Below, piece by piece: positions 1 through 7,698 of a stretch of 23,957 nucleotides of DNA. The translations under genes were made by a program, and so were the position numbers. Each line of letters starts with the position of its first letter. The stretch's first letter is position 1. Location: the NCBI GenBank assembly GCA_913052545.1, contig CAJXEF010000010.1, positions 1 to 23,957 of the forward strand, read 5' to 3'. The notes beneath the pieces were generated by a model. That model searched no databases, was not told where the DNA came from, and saw nothing but the letters and a program-made list of their open reading frames with translations. The DNA comes from an uncultured Chloroflexota bacterium. GTDB lineage: Bacteria; Chloroflexota; Dehalococcoidia; UBA3495.

Positions 1-2
1 TA

Positions 3-710
3 GTAGCTCATCTTCATTATGTGCTCTTTGGTGGCTCCCTTATGGGCCTATTTGCAGGTATTTATTACTGGTTTCCCAAGCTAACAGGCAAATTTTTAAA
101 CGAATTTTGGGGTAAAGTACATTTCTGGCTGTGGTTCGTTGGTATGAATATCACATTTTTCCCGATGCATTTTGCCGGTATGAATGGAATGCCCCGGAGG
201 ATATATACCTACGGTACCGAATATGGTTGGGATAATATGAACTTGATCTCAAGCTTGGGGTACCTGGTTCTATTTGTTGGAGCAACACTTTTCATAGTTA
301 TACTTATACAAAGTATAAAGAGCGGCAAACCGGCTGGGCACGATCCATGGGACGCACCTACGTTAGAATGGAGCATCTCGTCTCCTCCTCCGGCATATAA
401 TTTTGCCGAAATCCCTCAGATCCAAGGGATCGACCACTATTGGATCGTAAAACGGAAAGCGGAAGCCGAAGGGAATCCGATAACTGGTCCGGAGGAGCCT
501 GTAAATGTCAGTACTATCCATATGCCGAGCCCATCTTATTGGCCCCTCGTGATTGCGTTTGGTATAGCTTGGATTGGGGGTGGGCTCTTTATAGAGATCC
601 CGTGGCCATATATCAAATTCCCTGTTTGCTTCATTGGTGGCATAATCGCCTTTTTAGGTGTCATAGGCTGGGCCAATGAGCCGGCGGCCGCAGCTGAATC
701 TCATCACTAG
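3..710 (+). CDS. ctaD: Cytochrome c oxidase subunit I, C-terminal part (5' truncated by window edge)
   Basis: Catalytic subunit of an aa3-type haem-copper oxidase in the cytoplasmic membrane, which reduces O2 to water and pumps protons. The open frame runs from base 3 and the start lies outside the window. The first residues read VAHLHYVLFGG: these are the two helix X histidines that bind haem a3 and haem a in this family (codons 9-11 and 15-17). FFPMHFAGMNGMPRR follows, with the conserved Arg pair that contacts haem propionates (codons 195-200). After the core there is a soluble stretch and two further hydrophobic segments, so this is a long C-terminal form. The copper B histidine/tyrosine centre and the K channel lie upstream and cannot be checked. 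ctaE follows 26 bp later, and the genes are probably one operon. Confidence 0.95.
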   Translation, partial: VAHLHYVLFGGSLMGLFAGIYYWFPKLTGKFLNEFWGKVHFWLWFVGMNITFFPMHFAGMNGMPRRIYTYGTEYGWDNMNLISSLGYLVLFVGATLFIVILIQSIKSGKPAGHDPWDAPTLEWSISSPPPAYNFAEIPQIQGIDHYWIVKRKAEAEGNPITGPEEPVNVSTIHMPSPSYWPLVIAFGIAWIGGGLFIEIPWPYIKFPVCFIGGIIAFLGVIGWANEPAAAAESHH

Positions 711-736
711 CACCAAATATTTAAGAGAGGTCAAAC

Positions 737-1396
737 TTGGCCCACGCTGAAACAGCTCAACATGTTGAAGAAGAATATACCAGTACCGGGTTAAACCACC
801 GGAAACTACTAATGTGGGTTTTCCTTAGTTCGGACTGTTTATTCTTTGGGGCGCTGATCGCGACCTATATGGTATACAGAGGACAAAGCTTGGTCGGTCC
901 GTATCCAATAGATATCATAGACATACCTGTTACTACTATAAGCACTTTCGTATTACTGTGTAGCAGTTTTGCCATGGTTCGTGCATTGGCTGCAACCAAT
1001 GCTAATAACCAAAAAGGTATACAGATATGGCTTCTTCTCACCGCGTTAATGGGAGCAATATTTATTGGTTTCCAAGTATATGAGTTCAATCTGTTTAGAT
1101 CGGAAGGATTGTATATTTATACCAACCTGTTTGGTACTACTTTCTTCACGTTGACAGGCTTCCACGGAGCTCATGTGACTCTAGGAATCGTATGGCTATT
1201 GGGTTTGTTTTTCGTCGCTCGCAAGGGTCGATTAGGTCCGAAAACTGTATTAGATGTGGAAATCGCAGGTTTGTACTGGCACTTCGTAGATATCGTTTGG
1301 ATAGTTATATTCACGCTACTTTACCTCATCGGCGGATTTGATGCGGGCCCTACGGCGGTCATTGGCCCCGCACCGTTGATGGTGCCATTGGTCTAA
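737..1396 (+). CDS. ctaE: Cytochrome c oxidase subunit III (short, about 5-helix form)
   Basis: Membrane subunit that stabilises the oxidase core. The start is TTG at 737, set by the SD GAGAGG at 725-730; no better ATG lies nearby. The 219-residue protein has about five hydrophobic helices. Family signatures are visible: KLLMWVFLSSDCLFFGALIATY in the first helix, FQVYEF with the conserved Glu, GFHGAHVTLG, and YWHFVDIVWIVIF in the last helix. The first two helices of seven-helix homologues are absent, as is common in bacterial CtaE. It lies between ctaD and the subunit IV-cytochrome c gene with short gaps, so it is probably co-transcribed. Function is well supported. Confidence 0.95.
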   Translation: MAHAETAQHVEEEYTSTGLNHRKLLMWVFLSSDCLFFGALIATYMVYRGQSLVGPYPIDIIDIPVTTISTFVLLCSSFAMVRALAATNANNQKGIQIWLLLTALMGAIFIGFQVYEFNLFRSEGLYIYTNLFGTTFFTLTGFHGAHVTLGIVWLLGLFFVARKGRLGPKTVLDVEIAGLYWHFVDIVWIVIFTLLYLIGGFDAGPTAVIGPAPLMVPLV

Positions 1397-1408
1397 GGAG
1401 TTAGGTAA

Positions 1409-2206
1409 ATGAGCAGCCAATCCCATGGAGAACACTCTGGTCACCCAACGTTAAAGCAATACGTGATCATCGCGATCATATTGTTCGCTATCACGATTGT
1501 CGAATTCTTTATCATATGGCCGGTCAATCGGATAGGTGCGGCTAGTACTCCTATTCTCATTATTTTGTCGTGTATCAAATTTGCTATAGTTATATTTTAT
1601 TATATGCATCTCAAATTTGACCAACGTCTGTTGACCTGGATTTTCCTGGGCGGGTTGGCGCTGGGGCTTTTGGTGTCCCTGTCCTTATTGACACTTTTTT
1701 CGTCTATTTACGCTACGCCTGAGCCGCGAGCATATGCAGCAGCAAACGCTGTGCCTTACGTTCACGGAGAAGAGGGGCACGCAGTAGCAGAATCTGGCGG
1801 TCACGAAGAGACAGTAGACTCATCTTCTGTATCAACAGAGGCCTCTCACACCGATCCGGTATCGGCAGATACTTCCGGTGCAGGAGACTCATCCTCCTCT
1901 GGTAATGTAGATTTAGGAATGGAAGTGTTCGCAGGATCTGGAGGTTGCGGTGCATGCCACACGGTGGAAGGTGTAGCAGCAGGGATGGTTGGTCCAGATC
2001 TGACACATATCGGTAGCGAAGCTGCTAGCAGAAAACCGGGGATGTCTCCTGAGGACTACCTAATAGAATCTATCAAAATGCCGGAGGCTTTCGTGGCTGA
2101 GGGTGTGGAACGAGCCATGCCTGGTCTGATGACAGCAGCCGTAACCTCGCACTTGACGGATGAACAGGTTGAGGGGCTAGTGGCGTTTCTCCTAGAGCAG
2201 AAATAG
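1409..2206 (+). CDS. Cytochrome c oxidase subunit IV fused to a C-terminal cytochrome c domain
   Basis: A two-part protein of 265 residues starting at ATG 1409 behind SD AAGGAG (1395-1400). Residues about 18-38, 48-65 and 75-100 are hydrophobic helices; the second ends in YYMHLKF, typical of the prokaryotic subunit IV (CtaF/COX4) family. Residues about 101-168 form a Ser/Thr/acidic linker. Residues about 169-265 are a class I cytochrome c: CGACH at 180-184 attaches haem, and M237 or M241 in AMPGLM is the likely sixth ligand. With three helices and the N-terminus inside, the haem domain would sit outside the membrane, suitable for feeding electrons to the oxidase. In classical caa3 enzymes this domain is carried by subunit II, so the arrangement is unusual. 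The domain calls are firm; the electron-entry role is inferred. Confidence 0.9.
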   Translation: MSSQSHGEHSGHPTLKQYVIIAIILFAITIVEFFIIWPVNRIGAASTPILIILSCIKFAIVIFYYMHLKFDQRLLTWIFLGGLALGLLVSLSLLTLFSSIYATPEPRAYAAANAVPYVHGEEGHAVAESGGHEETVDSSSVSTEASHTDPVSADTSGAGDSSSSGNVDLGMEVFAGSGGCGACHTVEGVAAGMVGPDLTHIGSEAASRKPGMSPEDYLIESIKMPEAFVAEGVERAMPGLMTAAVTSHLTDEQVEGLVAFLLEQK

Positions 2207-2245
2207 TAGGACCTTTTGAGTTGCTCGCTTGAGGGAAGTCAGATA

Positions 2246-3199
2246 CTAACGGTAAGATTCAAAGAAACCTGATAGAAATGGCTCTACGATCCAATCACCG
2301 ATTCGGCCACCTAAGACTTTTATACCTTGCTCGACGAATTTTACATCTCTTTCCATAATGCTCTCAGCTGTAGTTCGTGACAATTCTTTTTTATAGGCAT
2401 ACAAAAAACGGACAACTTCCGCAGCCCCATGGCCAAACCCAGAGAACAGACGGAACATTGGTGTAGTGCGAGCAAGGTTATAGACCTCCTCTAGGCTTAG
2501 TGACTCGATGCTATCTAACCATACAGACACACCGAAATCGATCAGCTGGCAACTTGCATCTTTTGATATTAAGAGATGAGACCGTCCCGTGGGATCGCTT
2601 ACAGTAGTGTCGTTGTAGACAATCTTCTCCCTGTGAAGATCCAGAAGTAATCGTCCTAGATTGGCACCGATATTGGATGCTAGGTCGGGTGTAATCGACG
2701 ATTTAGGAAGATCAGTCAAAAAAGGATCGCTCAGGAACGATTCAGTCAAGAAGCCGCCTATTGATTTCGATTGTTGGGGACCGAGTCCTAGGTTGCCCAC
2801 AGTATCAGCTATATAAGATTCTTGTTTACTCTGATACGGCTTGATAACTAATGAACCACTTTTGTGGTGCAATATAGCAACCTGACCCCGGCTCCGACCT
2901 TTAAAATTAATTGACGGCGGTTCAGAGCTGTATACTAATTTATAGGTTTTTGGGAAGAACGAGTAAATGGAATAAATTTCAACCTGCGGATCTTGTTGTA
3001 GTTTGCTAAAAAGTGTTGGGTCACGTTCCCGTATGGGGTAGAAGGGAATTAAGTGGTTGTTGTAGCCTCTATTATTAATCGAATCAGAATTTTGCGACCA
3101 CGTGGTTTCGTCCCAATGCTGTAGTCCGGATATATGGTCCTGCAGGAGGGCTACTTCGTCATCGGTATAGACAATAAAGGGTTTATATCGATTTTTCAT
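2246..3199 (-). CDS. Atypical protein-kinase-like (PKL fold) protein, unknown substrate
   Basis: 317 residues, no signal peptide or membrane segment. The C-terminal two thirds resemble small lipopolysaccharide-kinase/Bud32/RIO-like kinases. LVIK (K120) would be the ATP-binding Lys, E127 may be the helix C partner, YND (D197) occupies the catalytic HGD/HRD site, and IDFG (D221) is the magnesium-binding DFG. The Asn usually found five residues after the catalytic Asp is Asp (D202), followed by a short insertion. The N-terminal about 90 residues match nothing I recognise. It lies 29 bp after a DUF952 gene on the same strand and converges with the oxidase operon. The SD is weak, which fits translation coupled to the upstream gene. 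It could be a small-molecule or protein kinase, or a degenerate pseudokinase. The fold call is moderate and the function unknown. Confidence 0.6.
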   Translation of the reverse strand: MKNRYKPFIVYTDDEVALLQDHISGLQHWDETTWSQNSDSINNRGYNNHLIPFYPIRERDPTLFSKLQQDPQVEIYSIYSFFPKTYKLVYSSEPPSINFKGRSRGQVAILHHKSGSLVIKPYQSKQESYIADTVGNLGLGPQQSKSIGGFLTESFLSDPFLTDLPKSSITPDLASNIGANLGRLLLDLHREKIVYNDTTVSDPTGRSHLLISKDASCQLIDFGVSVWLDSIESLSLEEVYNLARTTPMFRLFSGFGHGAAEVVRFLYAYKKELSRTTAESIMERDVKFVEQGIKVLGGRIGDWIVEPFLSGFFESYR

Positions 3200-3228
3200 A
3201 TACTCGACTATGAATTGAATATGCGATG

Positions 3229-3564
3229 TCAGACGATACTAGAAAACTGTCCGTTGTTGTCGCAGTGCAGTGCGAGGACTTGTGCTACCGCGTCAGTGTT
3301 AATTGGGCCGTATATATGAGGGTAGATTTCTCCTGAACGACTGGCTTCGCGTTTTAAAGGCGCTTTCAATTTCATAACGTCGAGTTCAAGTACTATCAGG
3401 CTATTTAAGCCTTTGAAAAGTCTATTAGCTACTTTTAAGGCTTGCTCGTGATCTTCGGAGCAATGAATGAAACCTTCTTCCGATAAACTGCTACAGCTGT
3501 ATTCCGGGGTTGATGCAAATCTGTCCCAATCATCCTTATGCGCTAAGTGGTAAATTAAATTCAT
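3229..3564 (-). CDS. DUF952 family protein
   Basis: A small protein of 111 residues when started at the ATG at 3564-3562; AAGG lies about 8 nt before that start. A start nine codons upstream, at 3591, has no SD and would add a non-conserved tail. The sequence begins MNLIYHLAHKDDW and contains SSLSEEGFIHCSE, the hallmark of DUF952, whose members are about 110 residues of unknown function with distant ADP-ribosyltransferase-like or GST-like annotations. It is cytoplasmic. It precedes the kinase-like gene by 29 bp on the same strand, so the two are probably one operon. A role related to the kinase cannot be shown from the sequence. Confidence 0.8.
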   Translation of the reverse strand: MNLIYHLAHKDDWDRFASTPEYSCSSLSEEGFIHCSEDHEQALKVANRLFKGLNSLIVLELDVMKLKAPLKREASRSGEIYPHIYGPINTDAVAQVLALHCDNNGQFSSIV

Positions 3565-3682
3565 AAAACATACCTTAATATTTTCTGACATTGAGTTTAT
3601 CAGGCGTATATAATTTTGATAACAAGAGATAGGTTGTTTCCATAGTAATTTTATTAATTAACAAAGTAATGGACTCATAAAT

Positions 3683-3712
3683 TTGATGCCTATTTTTTCA
3701 GTAGTGTACAAT
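3683..3712 (+). promoter_or_regulatory. Probable sigma-70 promoter of the carboxylesterase gene
   Basis: TTGATG at 3683-3688 and TACAAT at 3707-3712, 18 bp apart, with the gene start at 3746 and its SD at 3734-3738. The predicted start near 3719 would give a short leader. This is inferred from motif match and spacing only. Confidence 0.45.
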
Positions 3713-3745
3713 TGGGATTCCTGACAACCAATTAGGAGTCAATGA

Positions 3746-4444
3746 ATGAATGCCGAACGCCATGAGGGCAAGCAACTAAAATACATTACCGTGCTGCCAG
3801 ATGATTATGAAGAAAGTGTTCAATACCCGTTAGTAATAATGCTTCATGGATTTGGGGCTAATATGGATGATTTGGCTGGATTAGCTCCAGCTATTGAAAC
3901 TGAAGGCTACGTTTATGTTTGCCCGAATGCGCCTATACCTTTTGACCTAGGGTCAGGCCACATTGGTTATGGTTGGTCACCTCCGAGAGGGCAAGCTACT
4001 CCTCAAGACATTCAGAATTCAGAGACGCTGTTGAAGGAATTTTTTGACGAGATATTCGGTAGCTTTAAAGGCGCAGAAGGTAACGCATTGCTGATGGGCT
4101 TTTCTCAAGGGGGCGGCATGACTTATCGTTGTGGCATTGATTGCCCGGATAGGTTCAAGGGGCTGGTTGCGTTAAGTGCGGCCCTTCCAGATCCATCGGA
4201 ATTGCAAGATAGGTTACCGGTAAACCGTGATCAGCCTATTTTCATAGCCCATGGGCTATCCGATGCAATGGTCTCTATGGAAACTGCCCGGAACACTAAG
4301 GCTTTTCTAGAATCAGCAGGTTACCATCCGGATTATCATGAATATGCTATGGGGCATGAAATACCGTTAGTTGTTTTGCAGGACATGATTCCCTGGATGA
4401 CTAATGTATTACCACCTTACAGGAAAGTAGGATCTTCTCTATAA
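3746..4444 (+). CDS. Alpha/beta-hydrolase, phospholipase/carboxylesterase family
   Basis: A serine hydrolase of 232 residues, cytoplasmic, with the fold of the phospholipase/carboxylesterase (Abhydrolase_2) family that cleaves short acyl esters. The triad is visible: S120 in GFSQGG, D173 in AHGLSD, H204 in AMGHE. The oxyanion-side motif LHGFGAN is at 33-39. The length is typical. The start ATG 3746 is fixed by AGGAG at 3734-3738; an out-of-frame ATG overlaps at 3742. It stands alone, divergent from the DUF952 gene and ahead of a tRNA cluster. The natural substrate is unknown. Confidence 0.88.
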   Translation: MNAERHEGKQLKYITVLPDDYEESVQYPLVIMLHGFGANMDDLAGLAPAIETEGYVYVCPNAPIPFDLGSGHIGYGWSPPRGQATPQDIQNSETLLKEFFDEIFGSFKGAEGNALLMGFSQGGGMTYRCGIDCPDRFKGLVALSAALPDPSELQDRLPVNRDQPIFIAHGLSDAMVSMETARNTKAFLESAGYHPDYHEYAMGHEIPLVVLQDMIPWMTNVLPPYRKVGSSL

Positions 4445-4492
4445 AGAATCATCGGGAACAGCTGACCATCTTGATTGTTCTGCATTGGCATC

Positions 4493-4521
4493 TTGACACG
4501 CTGTATCCCAGAGAATAACAT
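4493..4521 (+). promoter_or_regulatory. Promoter of the tRNA cluster
   Basis: Perfect -35 TTGACA (4493-4498), 17-bp spacer and TAACAT (4516-4521), 71 bp ahead of the first tRNA. The quality and position fit a stable-RNA promoter. Confidence 0.65.
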
Positions 4522-4591
4522 TTTGTACTGGAAGGGTACCTTGTCCCCAGTAAGAATATCCGTAATCCATGCTTAGTGGCGCGTGTCTTCA

Positions 4592-4667
4592 GGGGATATA
4601 GCTCAGTTGGGAGAGCGCGGCGTTCGCAATGCCGAGGTCGAGGGTTCGAATCCCTCTATCTCCACCA
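4592..4667 (+). tRNA. tRNA-Ala (anticodon CGC)
   Basis: Full cloverleaf of 76 nt. The acceptor arm GGGGATA pairs with TATCTCC, with G3:U70, the alanine identity pair. The D arm is GCTC/GAGC, the anticodon stem CGGCG/TGCCG with loop TTCGCAA (anticodon CGC), and the T arm GAGGG/CCCTC with TTCGAAT. CCA is encoded at 4665-4667. It decodes GCG and is the first of three tightly spaced tRNAs. Confidence 0.96.
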
Positions 4668-4671
4668 ATTT

Positions 4672-4748
4672 GCCCCTGTAGCTCAGTTGGATAGAGCGGC
4701 GGCGTCCTAAGTCGCGCGTCGGGGGTTCGAGTCCCTCCAGGGGTACCA
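4672..4748 (+). tRNA. tRNA-Arg (anticodon CCT)
   Basis: The cloverleaf has acceptor GCCCCTG/CAGGGGT, D arm GCTC/GAGC, anticodon stem GCGGC/GTCGC with loop GTCCTAA (anticodon CCT), T arm GGGGG/CCCTC and encoded CCA at 4746-4748. It decodes AGG. Two small oddities are a terminal G1:U72 wobble in the acceptor stem and G at position 32. It lies 4 nt after tRNA-Ala, so the transcript is shared. Confidence 0.93.
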
Positions 4749-4752
4749 ACAC

Positions 4753-4830
4753 AGGAGCGTAGCTCAGTTTGGCCAGAGCGCTGGTCTCCAAAACCAGTGG
4801 TCGGGGGTTCGAATCCTCCCGCTCCTGCCA
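4753..4830 (+). tRNA. tRNA-Trp (anticodon CCA)
   Basis: Acceptor AGGAGCG/CGCTCCT, D arm GCTC/GAGC, anticodon stem CTGGT/ACCAG with loop CTCCAAA (anticodon CCA), T arm GGGGG/CCTCC. Discriminator G73 is the bacterial tryptophan identity base, and CCA is encoded at 4828-4830. It is the last gene of the cluster, followed by the terminator. Confidence 0.96.
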
Positions 4831-4844
4831 CGTCCCTAGACACG

Positions 4845-4876
4845 AAAAGCCCCCGAACTATTTGCGGGGGCTTTTT
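4845..4876 (+). terminator. Rho-independent terminator of the tRNA cluster
   Basis: A perfect 7-bp GC stem, GCCCCCG (4849-4855) with CGGGGGC (4865-4871), and a 9-nt loop. It is flanked by AAAA upstream and TTTTT downstream, extending the stem and giving the U tract. It lies 15 nt past tRNA-Trp. Confidence 0.93.
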
Positions 4877-4996
4877 CTGTGGGGTTAAGTGGGGGCGGTA
4901 TCGGGGGTAAGAATTAAAAATCCTGCATTTTAAGGGTGAAATGCGGTGCCTGAGCTCCGGGTCAGAGTTTTCTTGGCTAGTTTCCTCGTGCCGGGA

Positions 4997-5025
4997 TTGA
5001 ACGCTATACTAGGTTCTAATACAAA
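4997..5025 (+). promoter_or_regulatory. Probable promoter of the hydroxy-acid dehydrogenase gene
   Basis: TTGAAC (4997-5002), 17-bp spacer, TACAAA (5020-5025). Transcription would start near 5032, after the in-frame TTG at 5029. This independently supports the TTG start at 5071. Confidence 0.55.
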
Positions 5026-5070
5026 GCATTGGGGTTGAGATTATCAATCCTTTGGATACGGAGGTATAAA

Positions 5071-6147
5071 TTGAGTTCACAGTTCATGACGAATGAAGAA
5101 ATAGTACAGGCTGCCCGCAGGCACCTGGCTCAGGGACCGTGGGATTATTTGTCTGGCGGTACCGAATCCGAAACTACGATGCGGCGAAATCGTCTGGCCT
5201 TCGATCGGATAGCATTCCGGCCAAGAGTGCTGGTAGATGTCTCCCAGATCGACAGGTCTTCCACATTTCTTGGCCATAACCTGAGAATTCCCGTATTGCT
5301 AGCTCCTATTGGAGGGTTGCAAAATTTCGATTCCGAAGGGGGAGTCTCTGTTGCCAAAGCTGCTGATGAATTTGGGACATTGCATGTGGTTAGTTCTGCG
5401 ACATTGCCGGCACTTGAGGAAACGGCTGCGGCGAACGAACGTGCCAAGATATACCAGCTCTACATCCGCGGTGATTGGGACTGGATCAAGGGTATGTTAG
5501 ATAGGGCGAAACACGCAGGTTATCAAGGACTGTGTGTCACCGTAGATTCGGCCGTGTACAGCCGCAGGGAGAGACCTCTAATCAGCCGCTGGTCGGTTGA
5601 CTCTACTCGCGATCCCCAAAATCGGGAGTGGCAAGCTAAAGTTACTTGGGAAACAATTGACCGCATGAAGGAATACTTCGGTGGACCTTTTATGTTGAAG
5701 GGAATTACTACTGGCGAAGACGCGGCCATAGCCGTGGAGCACGGTGTCGAAGTTATTTGGGTGTCGAATCACGGTGGACGTCAATTGGATCATGGACTCG
5801 GAACTATGGACATTCTCCCCGAGGTGATCGATGTTGTTGGTGACAAAGCTGATGTTATAGTCGACGGAGGTGTTCTGCGTGGCACTGATGTGCTTAAGGC
5901 GATTGCTATGGGAGCCAAAGCCGTCGCAATCGGTAAGTTGCAAGGCTGGGGCTTGGCAGCTGGTGGGAAGGATGGAGTCATTCGGGTCTTGGAGATTCTG
6001 GACGAGGAGATCAGGGTTAGTATGGGCCTCTTGGGGATCACGTCGCTGGATCAGCTCAACAAATCTCGGGTATGCTCCGCTGAACCAACCACGCCTCCGC
6101 ATGAAATGAGTGCTTGGGTCAACATGCCAGAGGGACGTATACGCTAA
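5071..6147 (+). CDS. FMN-dependent alpha-hydroxy-acid dehydrogenase/oxidase (LldD/glycolate oxidase family)
   Basis: A cytoplasmic or membrane-peripheral flavoenzyme of 358 residues that oxidises 2-hydroxy acids such as lactate, glycolate or mandelate to 2-oxo acids. The family pattern is complete: WDYLSGG near the N-terminus, LAPIG, YQLYIRGD with a substrate Tyr, VDSAVYSRRER, LKGI with the flavin Lys, SNHGGRQLD with catalytic H234 and substrate Arg R237, then DGGVLRGTDVLKAIAMGA for phosphate binding. The start TTG 5071 lies 5 nt after GGAGGT (5060-5065); the longer in-frame start at 5029 precedes the predicted transcript start. The conserved C-terminal region diverges after about residue 300 (KLQGWGLAAGG instead of the usual GRPxxxGLAAxG), so the exact substrate is open. 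It is transcribed alone. Confidence 0.93.
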   Translation: MSSQFMTNEEIVQAARRHLAQGPWDYLSGGTESETTMRRNRLAFDRIAFRPRVLVDVSQIDRSSTFLGHNLRIPVLLAPIGGLQNFDSEGGVSVAKAADEFGTLHVVSSATLPALEETAAANERAKIYQLYIRGDWDWIKGMLDRAKHAGYQGLCVTVDSAVYSRRERPLISRWSVDSTRDPQNREWQAKVTWETIDRMKEYFGGPFMLKGITTGEDAAIAVEHGVEVIWVSNHGGRQLDHGLGTMDILPEVIDVVGDKADVIVDGGVLRGTDVLKAIAMGAKAVAIGKLQGWGLAAGGKDGVIRVLEILDEEIRVSMGLLGITSLDQLNKSRVCSAEPTTPPHEMSAWVNMPEGRIR

Positions 6148-6364
6148 GTTAAACCGAACGTTATTAAGGATATTACTTTCGGGGTTTTGGGACTGATCAA
6201 TAATGTATCGTGCGGTTACCACCCGGAATTAGTAAGTCATTGCAAAATCACAGATTTATCCCAAAAGGAAAGGCCTCACTCAGCGGGACTTTTCTTATGC
6301 CTGTCCGCACTAATACAATAGGTAAGGATATTTAACAACTATCGTGAGAATGAGAGGAACGGAA

Positions 6365-7444
6365 ATGCCTATTAGTGGGAGCATGAATAAGGGTCCGATT
6401 TTGGCCTTTGTAGACTGTGAGAATGGTGCTAGTACTGGTCCAGGCGGTGGTTCTCATCAGGGGTACACGCATGGACGCCGAGAGGTAGTCATTAGTGACA
6501 AGCGAGTGAAGACAGTGGATGTTCATGCGCATTGCATTGTTCCAGAGGCTGCCCAGCTGATTCATCACTCACTGGAGGAACCTGCCCTTCTATGGGCTAA
6601 TATCGGCGACCGCTTAGTGCAGATGGATCGAACAGGTGTCGATGTTCAGGCGCTTAGTATCAATCCTTACTGGTACCGGACTGAGCAGGATACCGTTGCC
6701 AAATTGATTCAAGTTCAAAACGATGCCTTGGCAGAGTTCTGCGCGCTGCATCAGGATAGGTTTGTCGCTTTTGCGACAGCTGCATTGCAATATCCAGACC
6801 TTGCAGCGGAACAGGTCGAGCACGCTGTTAAAACCCTTGGCTTCCGAGGTATTGGCATTGGTGGCAGTGTAGCCGGAGCGGATCTAGCCAACCCGAAATT
6901 CCACCCTTTCTGGGCAAAATGCGAAGAGTTGGGAGTGCTTGTATTCATGCACCCGCTAGGCACTCACGAATTGGAACAGAGCGGACGGTTGGCAGGGAAT
7001 GGTCTCCTTGAGAATACGATTGGTAATCCGCTGGAAACCACGATAGCCTTGTCGCATCTGATTTTCGAAGGAACGCTTGACCGCTTTCCAGGCCTTAAGA
7101 TCTGCGCTTCGCATGGTGGGGGTTTCCTACCGTCCTATGCCAACCGATCGGACGCGGTGATCACGACTTTCCCAGACGAGGTTGGTTCTTTGCCGAAGAA
7201 GAAGCCTACCGAATATATTCGAGGTGGTCAATTGTATTTCGATTCGATCATGTTCACTGGCGAGGGTATGCGGCATCTGATTGCAGAGGCGGGGATAGAT
7301 CACGTGGTCCTTGGGACCGATTACCCGTTTCCATGGAACACGGCTCCTGTCGACCATGTCATGTCGATTCCGGATTTAAGCGATGAGGATCGTATGAAAA
7401 TTCTGGGTGAGACCGCGGCGAAACTCCTTGGTATCCCGAGCTAA
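6365..7444 (+). CDS. Amidohydrolase-2 family (ACMSD-like) metal-dependent decarboxylase/hydrolase
   Basis: A TIM-barrel enzyme of 359 residues related to 2-amino-3-carboxymuconate-6-semialdehyde decarboxylase and similar decarboxylases acting on ring-cleavage or aromatic acids. Metal ligands are visible: VHAH (H54, H56), a His in FMHPLG, a His in ASHGGGF, and the Asp of LGTDYPF. Residues 1-50 are a polar extension containing a Gly-rich stretch (ENGASTGPGGG) ahead of the barrel. ATG 6365 is preferred because GAGAGGA ends 6 nt before it; GTG 6344 and ATG 6350 are upstream in frame without such a site. It follows the hydroxy-acid dehydrogenase by about 220 bp on the same strand and may have its own promoter. 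The substrate is unknown. Confidence 0.88.
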   Translation: MPISGSMNKGPILAFVDCENGASTGPGGGSHQGYTHGRREVVISDKRVKTVDVHAHCIVPEAAQLIHHSLEEPALLWANIGDRLVQMDRTGVDVQALSINPYWYRTEQDTVAKLIQVQNDALAEFCALHQDRFVAFATAALQYPDLAAEQVEHAVKTLGFRGIGIGGSVAGADLANPKFHPFWAKCEELGVLVFMHPLGTHELEQSGRLAGNGLLENTIGNPLETTIALSHLIFEGTLDRFPGLKICASHGGGFLPSYANRSDAVITTFPDEVGSLPKKKPTEYIRGGQLYFDSIMFTGEGMRHLIAEAGIDHVVLGTDYPFPWNTAPVDHVMSIPDLSDEDRMKILGETAAKLLGIPS

Positions 7445-7698
7445 GCAATCACAGGCCTCAAATTTGGACCAAACAGTAATTGTGGGTATGCTCAGCAAAT
7501 TGGTCAGTGAGGACAAAGCCGACCCGGTAGGCTATGGGATGGCTGTCTTGCTTGATGAGCAACAAGTTCCGATGAACGTCGTCTCCAGAAGCTTGTAAGC
7601 GTTTATCTCGTTTAGAGTTTATTGGTATAGTTCCTAAAAATCGGCAAATGATGAAGGCGACAGTATTCTTATAAAATAATGACCAACTAGGAAATAGA

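Noticed and set aside
4589..4843. Minus-strand ORFs that translate to motifs such as GFEPPTTGF and GIRTLDLG
   Set aside because: They are antisense shadows of the three tRNA genes, a well-known false protein pattern.
5029..5070. Upstream TTG start for the hydroxy-acid dehydrogenase
   Set aside because: It lies before the predicted transcription start and lacks an SD; TTG 5071 has GGAGGT at ideal distance.
5578..6222. Long minus-strand ORF (214 codons)
   Set aside because: Antisense to the hydroxy-acid dehydrogenase, whose family motifs are complete; the antisense translation resembles nothing.
7488..7598. Small ORF (36 codons) after the amidohydrolase
   Set aside because: No SD, no recognisable family, in a 254-bp gap with otherwise no signal; cannot be supported.
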